Below are positions 54,301 through 61,446 of a stretch of DNA of 64,000 bases, in pieces. The DNA is from Candidatus Eiseniibacteriota bacterium (GTDB lineage: Bacteria > Orphanbacterota > Orphanbacteria > Orphanbacterales > Orphanbacteraceae). Under the pieces are notes generated by a model. The model did no database searches and was not told where the DNA came from. It was given only the letters and a program-made list of their open reading frames with translations. The stretch covers positions 1 to 64,000 of the forward strand of contig JAJRWB010000054.1 in NCBI GenBank assembly GCA_024276995.1. Reading direction: 5' to 3'. Numbering within the stretch: position 1 is the first letter of the stretch; each line of letters opens with the position of its first letter. A program made the position numbers and the translations under genes.

Positions 54301-54802
54301 CCTCGACGAGACCGAGAGCCTGCTCCCGGAACGATGCCGCCAGCTCGTCGAAGGTGATCCCCCCGGTGACGGAGAGCGCTCTCGTCGTCGGCCCCATCGA
54401 GCCGCAGACGAAACGGATCGCGCCCGGTTCGTCGAACGGCGCGCACGCTTCACGGGCGAGGCGCGCCCCGAGGCGACACAACTCCCTGGCGCGGCCGGCG
54501 ATGCCGTACTCGGCGAGCACCACCGGCGTGCCGCCGAAGGTGTTCGTCTCGACGATGTCGGCACCGGCGCGAAGATAGGTTTCGTGGAGCTTCCGTACCA
54601 CCCCCGGCGACGCGGCGTTGAGGATCTCGTTGCATCCGTCGAACTCATCGCCCCCGAAATCGGCCGATGTCAGCCCCGCCGCCTGCAACCCGGTACCGGT
54701 GGCACCGTCCATGACGAGAATCCGCTCATCGAACGCCTCGAGAAGGGCGGCGCGCCGTTCGTCACGCCCGGTACGCCCGTCGCCACCGGCGCCGGCGCTC
54801 AT
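51317..54802 (-). CDS. metH: Cobalamin-dependent methionine synthase MetH
   Basis: 1161 aa, all four modules. The Hcy domain opens ILVMDGATGTGLQAAGL and has its zinc cysteines in VGGCCG (Cys304, Cys305). The pterin domain has NVLGSRKFRDLI. The B12 domain carries KGDVHDIGKNLVEIILSN with the cobalt-ligand His748. The C-terminal AdoMet activation domain has RQMLYGKHLGLKGG and YSFGYGACPDLAGQRLLFEL. Start ATG 54802 overlaps the upstream gene by four bases; the longer frame toward 55159 lies inside that gene. Confidence 0.96.
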   Translation of the reverse strand: MSAGAGGDGRTGRDERRAALLEAFDERILVMDGATGTGLQAAGLTSADFGGDEFDGCNEILNAASPGVVRKLHETYLRAGADIVETNTFGGTPVVLAEYGIAGRARELCRLGARLAREACAPFDEPGAIRFVCGSMGPTTRALSVTGGITFDELAASFREQALGLVEGGVDYLLLETCQDTANIKAGLIGIEEAFDEQGASVPVAVSVTIETNGTMLAGQDAEALAVSLLHADLLYVGMNCGSGPDRMADSLRTLSDLCRTRVACVPNAGLPDEEGIYRLSPEEMAEWMNRFIGEGWINLVGGCCGTTAEHVAALARLVRGRVPRRPVRHGRTLLSGIEAVELTDDNRPLLIGERTNVLGSRKFRDLIGRGEYEAAAEVGRAQAKRGAQVLDVCMQNPDRDEAADMERLLVKLCRLVRTPLMIDTTDADVMELALTLCQGKGVLNSINLEDGLSRFERVVPLAKRYGAALVVGLIDEDPVQGMAVTVERKLEIARRSYRLLTEEFGFPPEDIFFDALVFPCGTGDAAYLGSAAATIEGVRALKAHFPDSRTILGVSNVSFGLPPAGREVLNSVFLHHCTLAGLDAAIVNTERLARYADLPEKERKLAESLLFLKAGDTAGGDEAVRFFTEAFRLRKKATPIAPKDLPLEERLARAVIEGSKEGLDEMLDEALADDRWKTPLDIVNGPLLTGMGEVGKLFAANELIVAEVLQSAEVMKAAVGRLEERMESSAAANRGTVILATVKGDVHDIGKNLVEIILSNNGYRVIDLGIKVPGERIVRAAKEHGPDVIGLSGLLVRSARQMVHTAKDLAAAGIDVPLLVGGAVLSLRFTHGKIAPVYGGVCAYAKDAMTGLSLVERLLDPAEREALEEESASLAARVSATGTEDGAETAVVAAIRSGTVSTEVDVPSPPDLDRHIEEIDPEEAWRFVNRQMLYGKHLGLKGGVARLAAANDERYAKLEAEVNAVKKEWKKNGWTVRGVWRFFPVRAEGNRIVLFDAGGAPAGEWEFPRKAGPDGLCIADYIMENDHLALFVTGADGSVREAAEKWKKRGEYLKSHIVASLALETAEAAAEWLHAKIRARWGIADPPDTSLEEILAGHYRGKRYSFGYGACPDLAGQRLLFELLEPGEIGVRLTDLDMMSPEASVSAMVFHHPQARYFSV

Positions 54803-56637
54803 CCGATCTCCTCGAGAATCGCCTCCGCCGCCCGGACACGGCCGAAGGGTGCCGCGATCTGGATCCCTTGCACGAGGCCGCGAAGGCGACGGAACGTCTC
54901 GATGCTCATCCGGATCCCCTCGTCCCGCGCCTCCTCCCTCGTCGGGCACCGGCGAAGGCGCTCGACCATCTCGTCCGGCACGCGGCACCCGGGGATCTCG
55001 TTGTTCAAGAACTCGGCGTTCCGAAGCGACTGGAGAGGCCAGAGTCCGGCGACGACGGGTACGCCGAACGATTCCACCCTCCCGACGAACGCCTCGAGCA
55101 CGGCCACGTCGAATACAGGCTGGGTGATGACGTATTCGGCACCCGCCTCGATTTTCCATTGGAGCCGTTTCAGCTCTTCCTCCAGGTCGGGCGCACCGGG
55201 GTTCGCACCGACGCCGATGCAGTATCCCGACGGTTCGCCGATCGGGTTCGATGCGATGTCACGCCCGTGGTTGAGAAGGTTCAAGATGTTCGTCAGGCCG
55301 ATCGAATCGACGTCGAACACCGCCGTGGCGTCGGGGTAGTTTCCCAGCTTCGGCGGATCGCCGGTGACGGCGAGAATGTTGCGGATCCCCAGGGCCCATG
55401 CGCCGAGAAGATCGCTCTGCATGCCGATCACGTTCCTGTCGCGGCACGTGTAGTGGAGCACCGCCTCGATCCCCACGTCCCTTTGGATCTGAAGCGCCAG
55501 GGCGAGAGCGCTCATGCGCGCCATCGCCCGCGGTCCGTCGGGGATGTTGATGCCGTCGACGCCGAGCACGTGCATCCTCCGCGCCGCCTCGATCTCCTTC
55601 GCCGCCGATACGCCCCGGGGAGAGACGAGTTCCACAAGCGAGACGAACCGTCCCTTCGCCAGCTTCCCCCCCAGTCGGCTCTTCTCCTCGAGGCGGCGGG
55701 GCGTCACGTCGAACGCCTTCTTCACCGGCGCGATCGTCGGCCGCGCGGTCGTGCTCATCGCCCGGGCGGCGCGAAATGCGCGGGACATCGCCTTCAGGTG
55801 GGCCGGCGACACGCCGCAGCACCCTCCCACGAGCGAGGCGCCCGCCTCGAGAAAGCGCTTCGTGAAGTTCGCGAGATACTCGGGCGTGGAGAGATAGATA
55901 TTTCTTCCGTCGATGTCGCGCGGCTTTCCCGCGTTCGGCATGACCGAGAGCGGAAGGGGGGAGAGGCCCTTCACCATTTCGAGCCACTCGAGCATCACAT
56001 GGGGACCGACGGTGCAGTTCACCCCCACCGCATCGGCCCTCGCGAGGAGAAGGTCGTTCAGCACCTGCTCCGGCGGCGCGCCGGTGAGCGACCCGGCATC
56101 GTCGGCGATGGTGAGATGGGCGACCACCGGCAACTCGCCCGCCGCGTCGCGGCACGCCTTCACCGCCTCGGCGAGTTCCGAATGATAGATGAAAGTTTCA
56201 CATATGAATAGATCGACACCCCCTTCGACGAGCGCTTCGGTCTGCTCGCGAAAGAGGGCGCGCGCCTCGCCGAGACTCAAGGGACCGAGAGGCTCCACCC
56301 GCACGCCGAGAGGGCCGATGGCGCCCGCCACGTACCGGTCTTCCCCTGCGGCGGCGCGCGCGACACGCGCGCCTTCCACATTGATGGCCCGGCACTGATC
56401 GGCGAGACCGTACCCGGCGAGTTTCTCCGGGTTCGCGCCGAAGGTGTTCGTCTCGATCACCTCGGCACCGGCGGCGAGAAAATCGTCGTGCACCGAGCGA
56501 ACGAGGCCGGGATCGGTCAGCGTCGTCTGATCGAAGTTCCTGTTGATGAAAACGCCCCGCTCGTAGAGCGTCGTCCCCATCCCCCCGTCGAGGAGGATCG
56601 GTTCGCCGGCGAGCCGCTCCTTGAAAGGACGTCGCAT
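54799..56637 (-). CDS. Bifunctional homocysteine S-methyltransferase / 5,10-methylenetetrahydrofolate reductase
   Basis: 612 aa, YitJ-like. Residues ~1-300: homocysteine methyltransferase (ILLDGGMGTTLYERGVF, zinc pair in VGGCCG, Cys273-274). Residues ~320-612: MetF-type reductase (VELVSPRGVSAAKEIEAAR, NIPDGPRAMARMSALALAL, LAVTGDPPKLGNYPDATAVF, GVGANPGAPDLEEELKRL, EYVITQPVFDV). It supplies 5-methyl-THF to MetH, whose gene overlaps it. The first domain could methylate homocysteine from another donor. Confidence 0.93.
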   Translation of the reverse strand: MRRPFKERLAGEPILLDGGMGTTLYERGVFINRNFDQTTLTDPGLVRSVHDDFLAAGAEVIETNTFGANPEKLAGYGLADQCRAINVEGARVARAAAGEDRYVAGAIGPLGVRVEPLGPLSLGEARALFREQTEALVEGGVDLFICETFIYHSELAEAVKACRDAAGELPVVAHLTIADDAGSLTGAPPEQVLNDLLLARADAVGVNCTVGPHVMLEWLEMVKGLSPLPLSVMPNAGKPRDIDGRNIYLSTPEYLANFTKRFLEAGASLVGGCCGVSPAHLKAMSRAFRAARAMSTTARPTIAPVKKAFDVTPRRLEEKSRLGGKLAKGRFVSLVELVSPRGVSAAKEIEAARRMHVLGVDGINIPDGPRAMARMSALALALQIQRDVGIEAVLHYTCRDRNVIGMQSDLLGAWALGIRNILAVTGDPPKLGNYPDATAVFDVDSIGLTNILNLLNHGRDIASNPIGEPSGYCIGVGANPGAPDLEEELKRLQWKIEAGAEYVITQPVFDVAVLEAFVGRVESFGVPVVAGLWPLQSLRNAEFLNNEIPGCRVPDEMVERLRRCPTREEARDEGIRMSIETFRRLRGLVQGIQIAAPFGRVRAAEAILEEIG

Positions 56638-56656
56638 CGTTCCTCCCCACGTCGCC

Positions 56657-57193
56657 TCAGCGGTTCTCGATTCCCCACCACGTGAAGCCGACGCCCGGAT
56701 CGTCCCACGGGACCCTGTATTCGTCGGACGGATTGTAGATGCGGTTCGTATAGTAGACCATGACCAGGTCGTCCCCGGGCATCACCTCGTAACCGTGCGC
56801 CACGCCGGCGGGGATCCGGACCGCCTTTGGATAGAGCGCGCCGGCGAAGATCGAATTCGCGAAGCCCTTCGTCGGGGAGCCGGTCCGGAAATCGACGAGG
56901 GCGATGCGCGCCGTGCCCGAAACGGGGAGGAAGATGTCGTCTTGTTCGAGATGGTAGTGGAACGCCTTGATCACGCCGGCGCGCGTCGCGGTGAGCGACG
57001 TCTGGGCGAAATCGAACCGCTCCGCCACCGGGTCGGTGACGCGAAACACTTCGGCGAAGTGGCCCCGGTCGTCGGGAAGGAGCGTGAGGGGCCGCACCGT
57101 CACGCCGTCGATCAACCCTTCCGTCCCATCCGATGCCTGCTGAATGATCTCGTGCCGCGTTACGCGGACATGTTCCACCTGCTCCCGTTTCAT
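56657..57193 (-). CDS. rfbC: dTDP-4-dehydrorhamnose 3,5-epimerase-like cupin (RmlC family)
   Basis: 178 aa. RGHFAEVFRV, VIKAFHYHLEQDDIFLPVSG and AVRIPAGVAHGYEVMPGDD fit RmlC, where His in the H-Y-H segment is the base. The usual RGLHYQ is KAFHYH here, and no rfbD reductase is nearby, so the exact sugar is open. First gene of the minus-strand run, with its own promoter at 57284-57312; 19 bases separate it from the metF fusion. Confidence 0.85.
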   Translation of the reverse strand: MKREQVEHVRVTRHEIIQQASDGTEGLIDGVTVRPLTLLPDDRGHFAEVFRVTDPVAERFDFAQTSLTATRAGVIKAFHYHLEQDDIFLPVSGTARIALVDFRTGSPTKGFANSIFAGALYPKAVRIPAGVAHGYEVMPGDDLVMVYYTNRIYNPSDEYRVPWDDPGVGFTWWGIENR

Positions 57194-57283
57194 CGGTCTC
57201 CCCCCGCCTCCGGCGCGCCCGACCGAGCGGCCGTCTTGAAGAAGTCGAACGGTGCGGCCGCTCCGGGGCGCACCCTGTGCGCT

Positions 57284-57312
57284 AGTTTAGCCCCGGCGGG
57301 ACGCGATGTCCA
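57284..57312 (-). promoter_or_regulatory. Promoter of the rfbC-met-rfbAB run
   Basis: Minus strand: -35 TGGACA (57307-57312, five of six), 17-base spacer, -10 TAAACT (57284-57289, four of six). It lies ~90 bases upstream of the rfbC start and back-to-back with the EPS promoter. Confidence 0.5.
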
Positions 57313-57351
57313 GATCTGACGGTTTCAGTTGTACTTAGGCGGTCATCTTCA

Positions 57352-57380
57352 TTGACGGAAGACGCCGATTCTGCTATCAT
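57352..57380 (+). promoter_or_regulatory. Strong sigma70 promoter of the exopolysaccharide locus
   Basis: TTGACG (57352-57357), 17-base spacer, TATCAT (57375-57380); five of six matches in each hexamer and ideal spacing. Transcription should start near 57387, about 370 bases before the first EPS gene. Confidence 0.72.
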
Positions 57381-57386
57381 TCCGCG

Positions 57387-57759
57387 TGGTGGCACCGGGT
57401 GGACGAATGGCGTCCGCCTCCATGCCTCCTGTTGAACCCGCTCCCACGCTACTCGAGAAAGGAGTCGCCCACGCTTCTTGCTAACGGGAATTCGACGTCG
57501 AGACCGGGCATCCCGGTCGCGTTGAAAAACATGGAGAAGTGCGCCCCCGACGGAACCGTTCCCTCGAACTGAGGCCGGCCCCGATCGGATGTGGCTGTTC
57601 TTTCCGTGGTATCTGTCGAAAAACTGAAAGCGGGAGCGACCGGTGAGCGACCCGATCCCCCAACAGGGCGGCCGGCACTGTTCGGCAATCGGTCCGCGAC
57701 AGAATCCGCCGCGCCCGGGTATTCTGTTGCCTGCACTCCACGTTCCGGCGGAGAAACGC
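57387..57759 (+). other. Long 5' leader of the EPS locus, with hairpin and possible small ORF
   Basis: About 370 untranslated bases. Right after the inferred start is a hairpin at 57391-57426: GGCA outer stem, GGTGGACG-AATGG-CGTCCGCC inner stem. A 46-codon frame from TTG 57432 to TGA 57572 (RYSRKESPTLLANGNS) is open but unlike anything I know. I found no match to the c-di-GMP (GEMM) riboswitch consensus. The leader could attenuate or sense, but this is unproved. Confidence 0.4.
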
Positions 57760-58386
57760 ATGACCGGTGGTACGCCTCGGAGCCGCATCTATCGCCGCGT
57801 GAAGAGGGGGATCGATTTTCTCGTGGCGGCGGTGCTGCTTATCGTCTTCCTGCCGCTCCTCGTGGTGATCGCCGTCCTGATACGCATCGACTCGCCGGGG
57901 GAGGTGCTGTTCAGGCAGGCGAGGGTGGGAAAAGGAGGCAAAACGTTCAACTTTTACAAGTTTCGGTCGATGATCAGGGATGCGGAGAGACAAAAGGAGA
58001 AACTCCGGGATCTGAACGAGGCAGAGGAGCCTCTCTTCAAGATCAGGGCGGACCCGAGGATAACCCGATTCGGGAAAATCCTTAGGAGAACGAGTCTCGA
58101 CGAGCTTCCGCAGCTGATCAACGTGCTGAAGGGAGAACTCTCCCTCGTCGGTCCGCGCCCACACCTCCCCGAGGAGGTGGCGATGTACTCGGAGGAACAG
58201 ATGGAACGACTTTCGGTGACACCCGGAATCACCTGCCAGTGGCAGGCGGACAACCGGCTCTCGACGAAGTTCGACGCCTGGATCGAGTCGGATCTCGAAT
58301 ATATCCGCAACAGGTCGTTCGGCGTTGATATGGGAATACTGCTCAAGACGGTGCACACGGTCTTTTCGCGGAGGAACGCATCTTGA
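57760..58386 (+). CDS. Initiating sugar-1-phosphate transferase (WbaP/PglC-type polyprenyl-phosphate glycosylphosphotransferase)
   Basis: 208 aa. One membrane helix (IDFLVAAVLLIVFLPLLVVI), then VLFRQARVGKGGKTFNFYKFRSM, FGKILRRTSLDELPQLINVL and SLVGPRPHLPEEVAMY, the catalytic DE and PRP motifs of the bacterial sugar transferase family. It places the first sugar on undecaprenyl phosphate. ATG 57760 follows GGCGGAGAAA. It is the first gene of the EPS run and its end overlaps the export gene. Confidence 0.93.
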   Translation: MTGGTPRSRIYRRVKRGIDFLVAAVLLIVFLPLLVVIAVLIRIDSPGEVLFRQARVGKGGKTFNFYKFRSMIRDAERQKEKLRDLNEAEEPLFKIRADPRITRFGKILRRTSLDELPQLINVLKGELSLVGPRPHLPEEVAMYSEEQMERLSVTPGITCQWQADNRLSTKFDAWIESDLEYIRNRSFGVDMGILLKTVHTVFSRRNAS

Positions 58387-59252
58387 AACGGATCGCGCCG
58401 GCCGTGATCTTCACGGCCCTGACGACACTCTTCTTTCTCGCCCCCGGTTGCGGCTCACGGCCCGGATTCGAGGAGGACTTCGCGCACATGGAGCAGCCCG
58501 ACGCTCCGGAAGCGGGTCTCACCGACGAACAGATCGAAGAGCTTCATGCCGAGCAACGCCGGGAACGGCTGCAAAAGCTGAAGGAACTTCGCAAGGAGGA
58601 ATTCGACCTGTACGTCCGGTCCGACGAGCAGCTCGATCCCTTAGAGTCTCCCGAACCGTATACGCTCAGCGCCGGCGACAAGATCCGGGTTCGATTCACG
58701 CCCCAAAGCGAGATGACCGCGCTGTTCGTGGTGAGACCCGACGGGATGGTTTCCTTCGACCTGATCGGGGAGATACCGGTGGTCGGGCTGACCCCGCTCG
58801 AACTGGGCGAAACCCTCGAGGAGCTGTACGCCGTTTATCTCCGCTCGCCGTCGATCAACGTATCGGTGGAGGAGTTCGCCTCCCAGAGGATCTACGTGCT
58901 CGGCGAGGTGGTAAGGCCGGGAATGTACCCGCTTATCAACACGACGACGCTCACCCAGGTGATCGGACAAGCGGGCGGGTGGAGGGGAACGGCCCGCATG
59001 GAGGATGTGATGATCATCCGCAAAGGTGAGGACCAGATGCCCTTCGCCTTCCGGGTGAACGTGAAGGATATGCTGAAGAACGACGAGATGCACTCCGACA
59101 TCGCCATTAGGAATCTCGATATCGTCTACGTGCCGAAGGGAAAACTCGCCTCGGCGGCGGACTTCACCGGTCGATTCTTCGATATCGTCCTTCCCCCCAT
59201 CGACGCGGGATGGAAGCTATTCCTGATGAACGATTATGCGCGAAGATTCTAG
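58383..59252 (+). CDS. Polysaccharide export lipoprotein (Wza-like)
   Basis: 289 aa. A lipoprotein signal peptide with lipobox LAPGC (Cys at ~residue 23), a charged helical stretch (residues ~35-80), the Poly_export domain (YTLSAGDKIRVRFTPQSEMT, VRPDGMVSFDLIGEIPVVG) and an SLBB segment (RIYVLGEVVRPGMYPL). It should form or gate the outer-membrane exit for the polymer. TTG 58383 start; stop TAG. Confidence 0.92.
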   Translation: MKRIAPAVIFTALTTLFFLAPGCGSRPGFEEDFAHMEQPDAPEAGLTDEQIEELHAEQRRERLQKLKELRKEEFDLYVRSDEQLDPLESPEPYTLSAGDKIRVRFTPQSEMTALFVVRPDGMVSFDLIGEIPVVGLTPLELGETLEELYAVYLRSPSINVSVEEFASQRIYVLGEVVRPGMYPLINTTTLTQVIGQAGGWRGTARMEDVMIIRKGEDQMPFAFRVNVKDMLKNDEMHSDIAIRNLDIVYVPKGKLASAADFTGRFFDIVLPPIDAGWKLFLMNDYARRF

Positions 59253-59264
59253 AGGTGGGAACGA

Positions 59265-60677
59265 ATGACTGAAAGCCAGACGACTGCCTACGCATCGAGG
59301 GAGACCGCCGGCGATCGCGAAGCGACCCAGCTGACGGGACGAGATGTTTTCAAGGTGCTCTTCCGGAGGAAATGGATCATCCTGATCCTCTTCGTCACGA
59401 CCGCCGTGTTCGTCGTCTGGAAGGCGAGCCGGATTCCCACCGAGTACAGGGCCACCGCCGAGGTGCTGATCAACCGCGGCCAGCGGAAGAGCGCCCTCGA
59501 TAGGAACGTCTCCCTTCTCACGTGGGACGAGACGGTGGCCACCGAGCTTCAGATCGCCGAGAGCCGCCCGGTGATCGACGCCGCCCAGAAGGCGCTCGAC
59601 GAACAGGCCGGGCGCGACGGCACCGAACCGATCGTCATCGCGCCCGCCGGGGTGTATTCGAGGCTCCTTGGCGAGTCGAACGTCGTCGGCATCGAGTACC
59701 GGTCCCTGGTGGAATCGGAAGTGCAGCCCGTGGCGAACGCCCTTGCCGATGCGTACATCAAGTATCATAAGAAACTTTTCGCCCTGCCCGACGCCACGGA
59801 GTTCTTCGATACCCGCGTGGTGGAGGCCGAAAAACATCTGAAGGATCTCACCTACCAAAGACAGGCGGTCCAGGAGAAGGGCGAGATCATTCGGCTCACG
59901 ACGCAGCAGGACAACCTGATCACCGAGATTCGTGGGATCCGCGACCTTCTCCTCCGAGAGGAATCGGAATACGCCGCCCTCGAGATGGAAGTGATCGAGG
60001 CGAAGCGCCTCATTTCCGAGGAGGGTGTCGATATTCCCTTCGACGCGAGAACGAACATCGGCGGCGTAGGTCCGCTCCAGGTTCTTTACCAGGAAAAGAA
60101 CAAGAAACTCGCCCTCGAACGGAAAAAGGCCGAGCTTCTCGCGCGGTACACGGAGCAGCACCCCGACGTGGTGGCGGTGGAAAACGAGATCCGGAGCATC
60201 GAGGACGACATCGCCCGCGAAACGGAGCAGATCGTTACGGTGAAGGAGACGTACCTCGCCGTGGAGCGCGCGAAGATCAACGACATGAGACAAAAGCTCG
60301 CGGATCTGATGAACCAACTCCACGCCATCCCCGAAGTGGAGCGGAATCTACAGGATCTCGACCGCTCGATCAAGCTGGCGAACGACGCGTACGCCGAGCT
60401 GCTCGAGAACCAGGTACGCATCCAGGTGGCGGAGGTGAGTTCCCGCGACTTCACCCTCTCCCTTCTGTCGAAGGCGGACGAACCGACGGCATCGAACCCG
60501 AGAGACCCGATCCGCCTCGCCCTCGTCCCGGCGTTCAGCCTGCTCGTCGGCATCAGCCTGGCGTTCTTCATCGAAACAATGGACCATTCGCTGAAGGGAC
60601 GGGAAGACGCGGAGCACCACTTGGCGCTCAGCGTTCTCGCGTCCATTCCGAACCGGAAGAAACCGCTCACCAGCTGA
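59265..60677 (+). CDS. Polysaccharide chain-length/co-polymerase protein (Wzz/GNVR)
   Basis: 470 aa. N-terminal membrane helix (WIILILFVTTAVFVVWKASR), Wzz domain (EYRATAEVLINRG), a long periplasmic coiled coil (~residues 180-370), the GNVR end (VERNLQDLDRSIKLANDAYA) and a second helix (LALVPAFSLLVGISLAFFIE). It pairs with the following ATPase in inner-membrane control of polymer length and export. Confidence 0.92.
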   Translation: MTESQTTAYASRETAGDREATQLTGRDVFKVLFRRKWIILILFVTTAVFVVWKASRIPTEYRATAEVLINRGQRKSALDRNVSLLTWDETVATELQIAESRPVIDAAQKALDEQAGRDGTEPIVIAPAGVYSRLLGESNVVGIEYRSLVESEVQPVANALADAYIKYHKKLFALPDATEFFDTRVVEAEKHLKDLTYQRQAVQEKGEIIRLTTQQDNLITEIRGIRDLLLREESEYAALEMEVIEAKRLISEEGVDIPFDARTNIGGVGPLQVLYQEKNKKLALERKKAELLARYTEQHPDVVAVENEIRSIEDDIARETEQIVTVKETYLAVERAKINDMRQKLADLMNQLHAIPEVERNLQDLDRSIKLANDAYAELLENQVRIQVAEVSSRDFTLSLLSKADEPTASNPRDPIRLALVPAFSLLVGISLAFFIETMDHSLKGREDAEHHLALSVLASIPNRKKPLTS

Positions 60678-60693
60678 GAGGGATCGTGAAGAG

Positions 60694-61431
60694 ATGAGCA
60701 AGATCTATGAAGCACTCAACCGCGCGAAGGAGGGCGGGGGCGATGACGGCCCCGGAGGGGGAGCGCCCGTCGGCGTCGATCCGACCTCGCTGAGCGATGA
60801 ACTGCGCGAGGTGTGGTCGTACTACGAGGAGTTACACAGCAGCATCGACAAGTCGCTCGGCGCCGTGACGGGCTACTCGATCCTTTTCGCCGCCTCGGTG
60901 GCGGGAGAGGGAGCGACCACGGTTGCGGTGGAATACGCGAGCACCCTCGGCCGCACCATCCCCCGCGGCTGCCTCCTGGTGGACGCCGACCTGCGGTCTC
61001 CGTCGCTCCACTCGATCTTCGACATTCCGAACGAGAACGGCCTTTCCGACATTCTCGCGGGGCGGTGCGATCTGAAGAGCGCTGTCGTCGACGTGGCGGA
61101 AGGTACACTATCGATCCTTGTCGCCGGCACGCTCAACTCGTCCCCCAGCACGCTGATCAATACGGCGACGGTCTCCCGATTCCTCTCGGAGTCGAAGGAG
61201 ATGTTCGGCGCCGTGCTCGTCGACGGACCGCCGGTGATCTCCTGCGCCGAGGCGACCCACATCGCCGCCGCGGCGGACGGTGTCGTGCTCGTGGTGGAAT
61301 CGGATCGTACGAAGCGCGAGATCGTCATCCGCGCCCGTGACGCGCTGATCAAGGGAAAAGCGAACATTCTCGGAATCGTTCTGAACAGGAGGCGGTACGT
61401 CATCCCCGAGTTCCTCTATCGACAGCTTTGA
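60694..61431 (+). CDS. CpsD/CapB-like P-loop ATPase lacking the Walker A lysine
   Basis: 245 aa, BY-kinase-like domain. It opens SKIYEALNRAKEGG as EPS-locus ATPases do; Walker A-prime LLVDADLRSPSLHSIF and Walker B GAVLVDGPPV are present. The Walker A region reads VAGEGATTVAVEYA, with Ala74 where the family has Lys (GEGKT). The C-terminal tyrosine cluster typical of BY-kinases is also absent (ends EFLYRQL). It is probably a regulator or structural partner of the Wzz protein rather than an active kinase. Confidence 0.87.
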   Translation: MSKIYEALNRAKEGGGDDGPGGGAPVGVDPTSLSDELREVWSYYEELHSSIDKSLGAVTGYSILFAASVAGEGATTVAVEYASTLGRTIPRGCLLVDADLRSPSLHSIFDIPNENGLSDILAGRCDLKSAVVDVAEGTLSILVAGTLNSSPSTLINTATVSRFLSESKEMFGAVLVDGPPVISCAEATHIAAAADGVVLVVESDRTKREIVIRARDALIKGKANILGIVLNRRRYVIPEFLYRQL

Positions 61432-61446
61432 CCGGAGTTCACTCCC

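Noticed and set aside
52559-55339. Long plus-strand open frame opposite metH
   Set aside because: It is a shadow of MetH and the metF fusion on the minus strand. No domain is recognisable.
56638-56656. SAM or cobalamin riboswitch before the methionine genes
   Set aside because: Only 19 bases separate rfbC from the metF fusion and the two met genes overlap, so there is no room. The rfbC upstream region shows no B12-box that I recognise.
57387-57759. c-di-GMP (GEMM) riboswitch in the EPS leader
   Set aside because: I looked for the conserved tetraloop and receptor pattern and did not find it; only a generic hairpin is visible.
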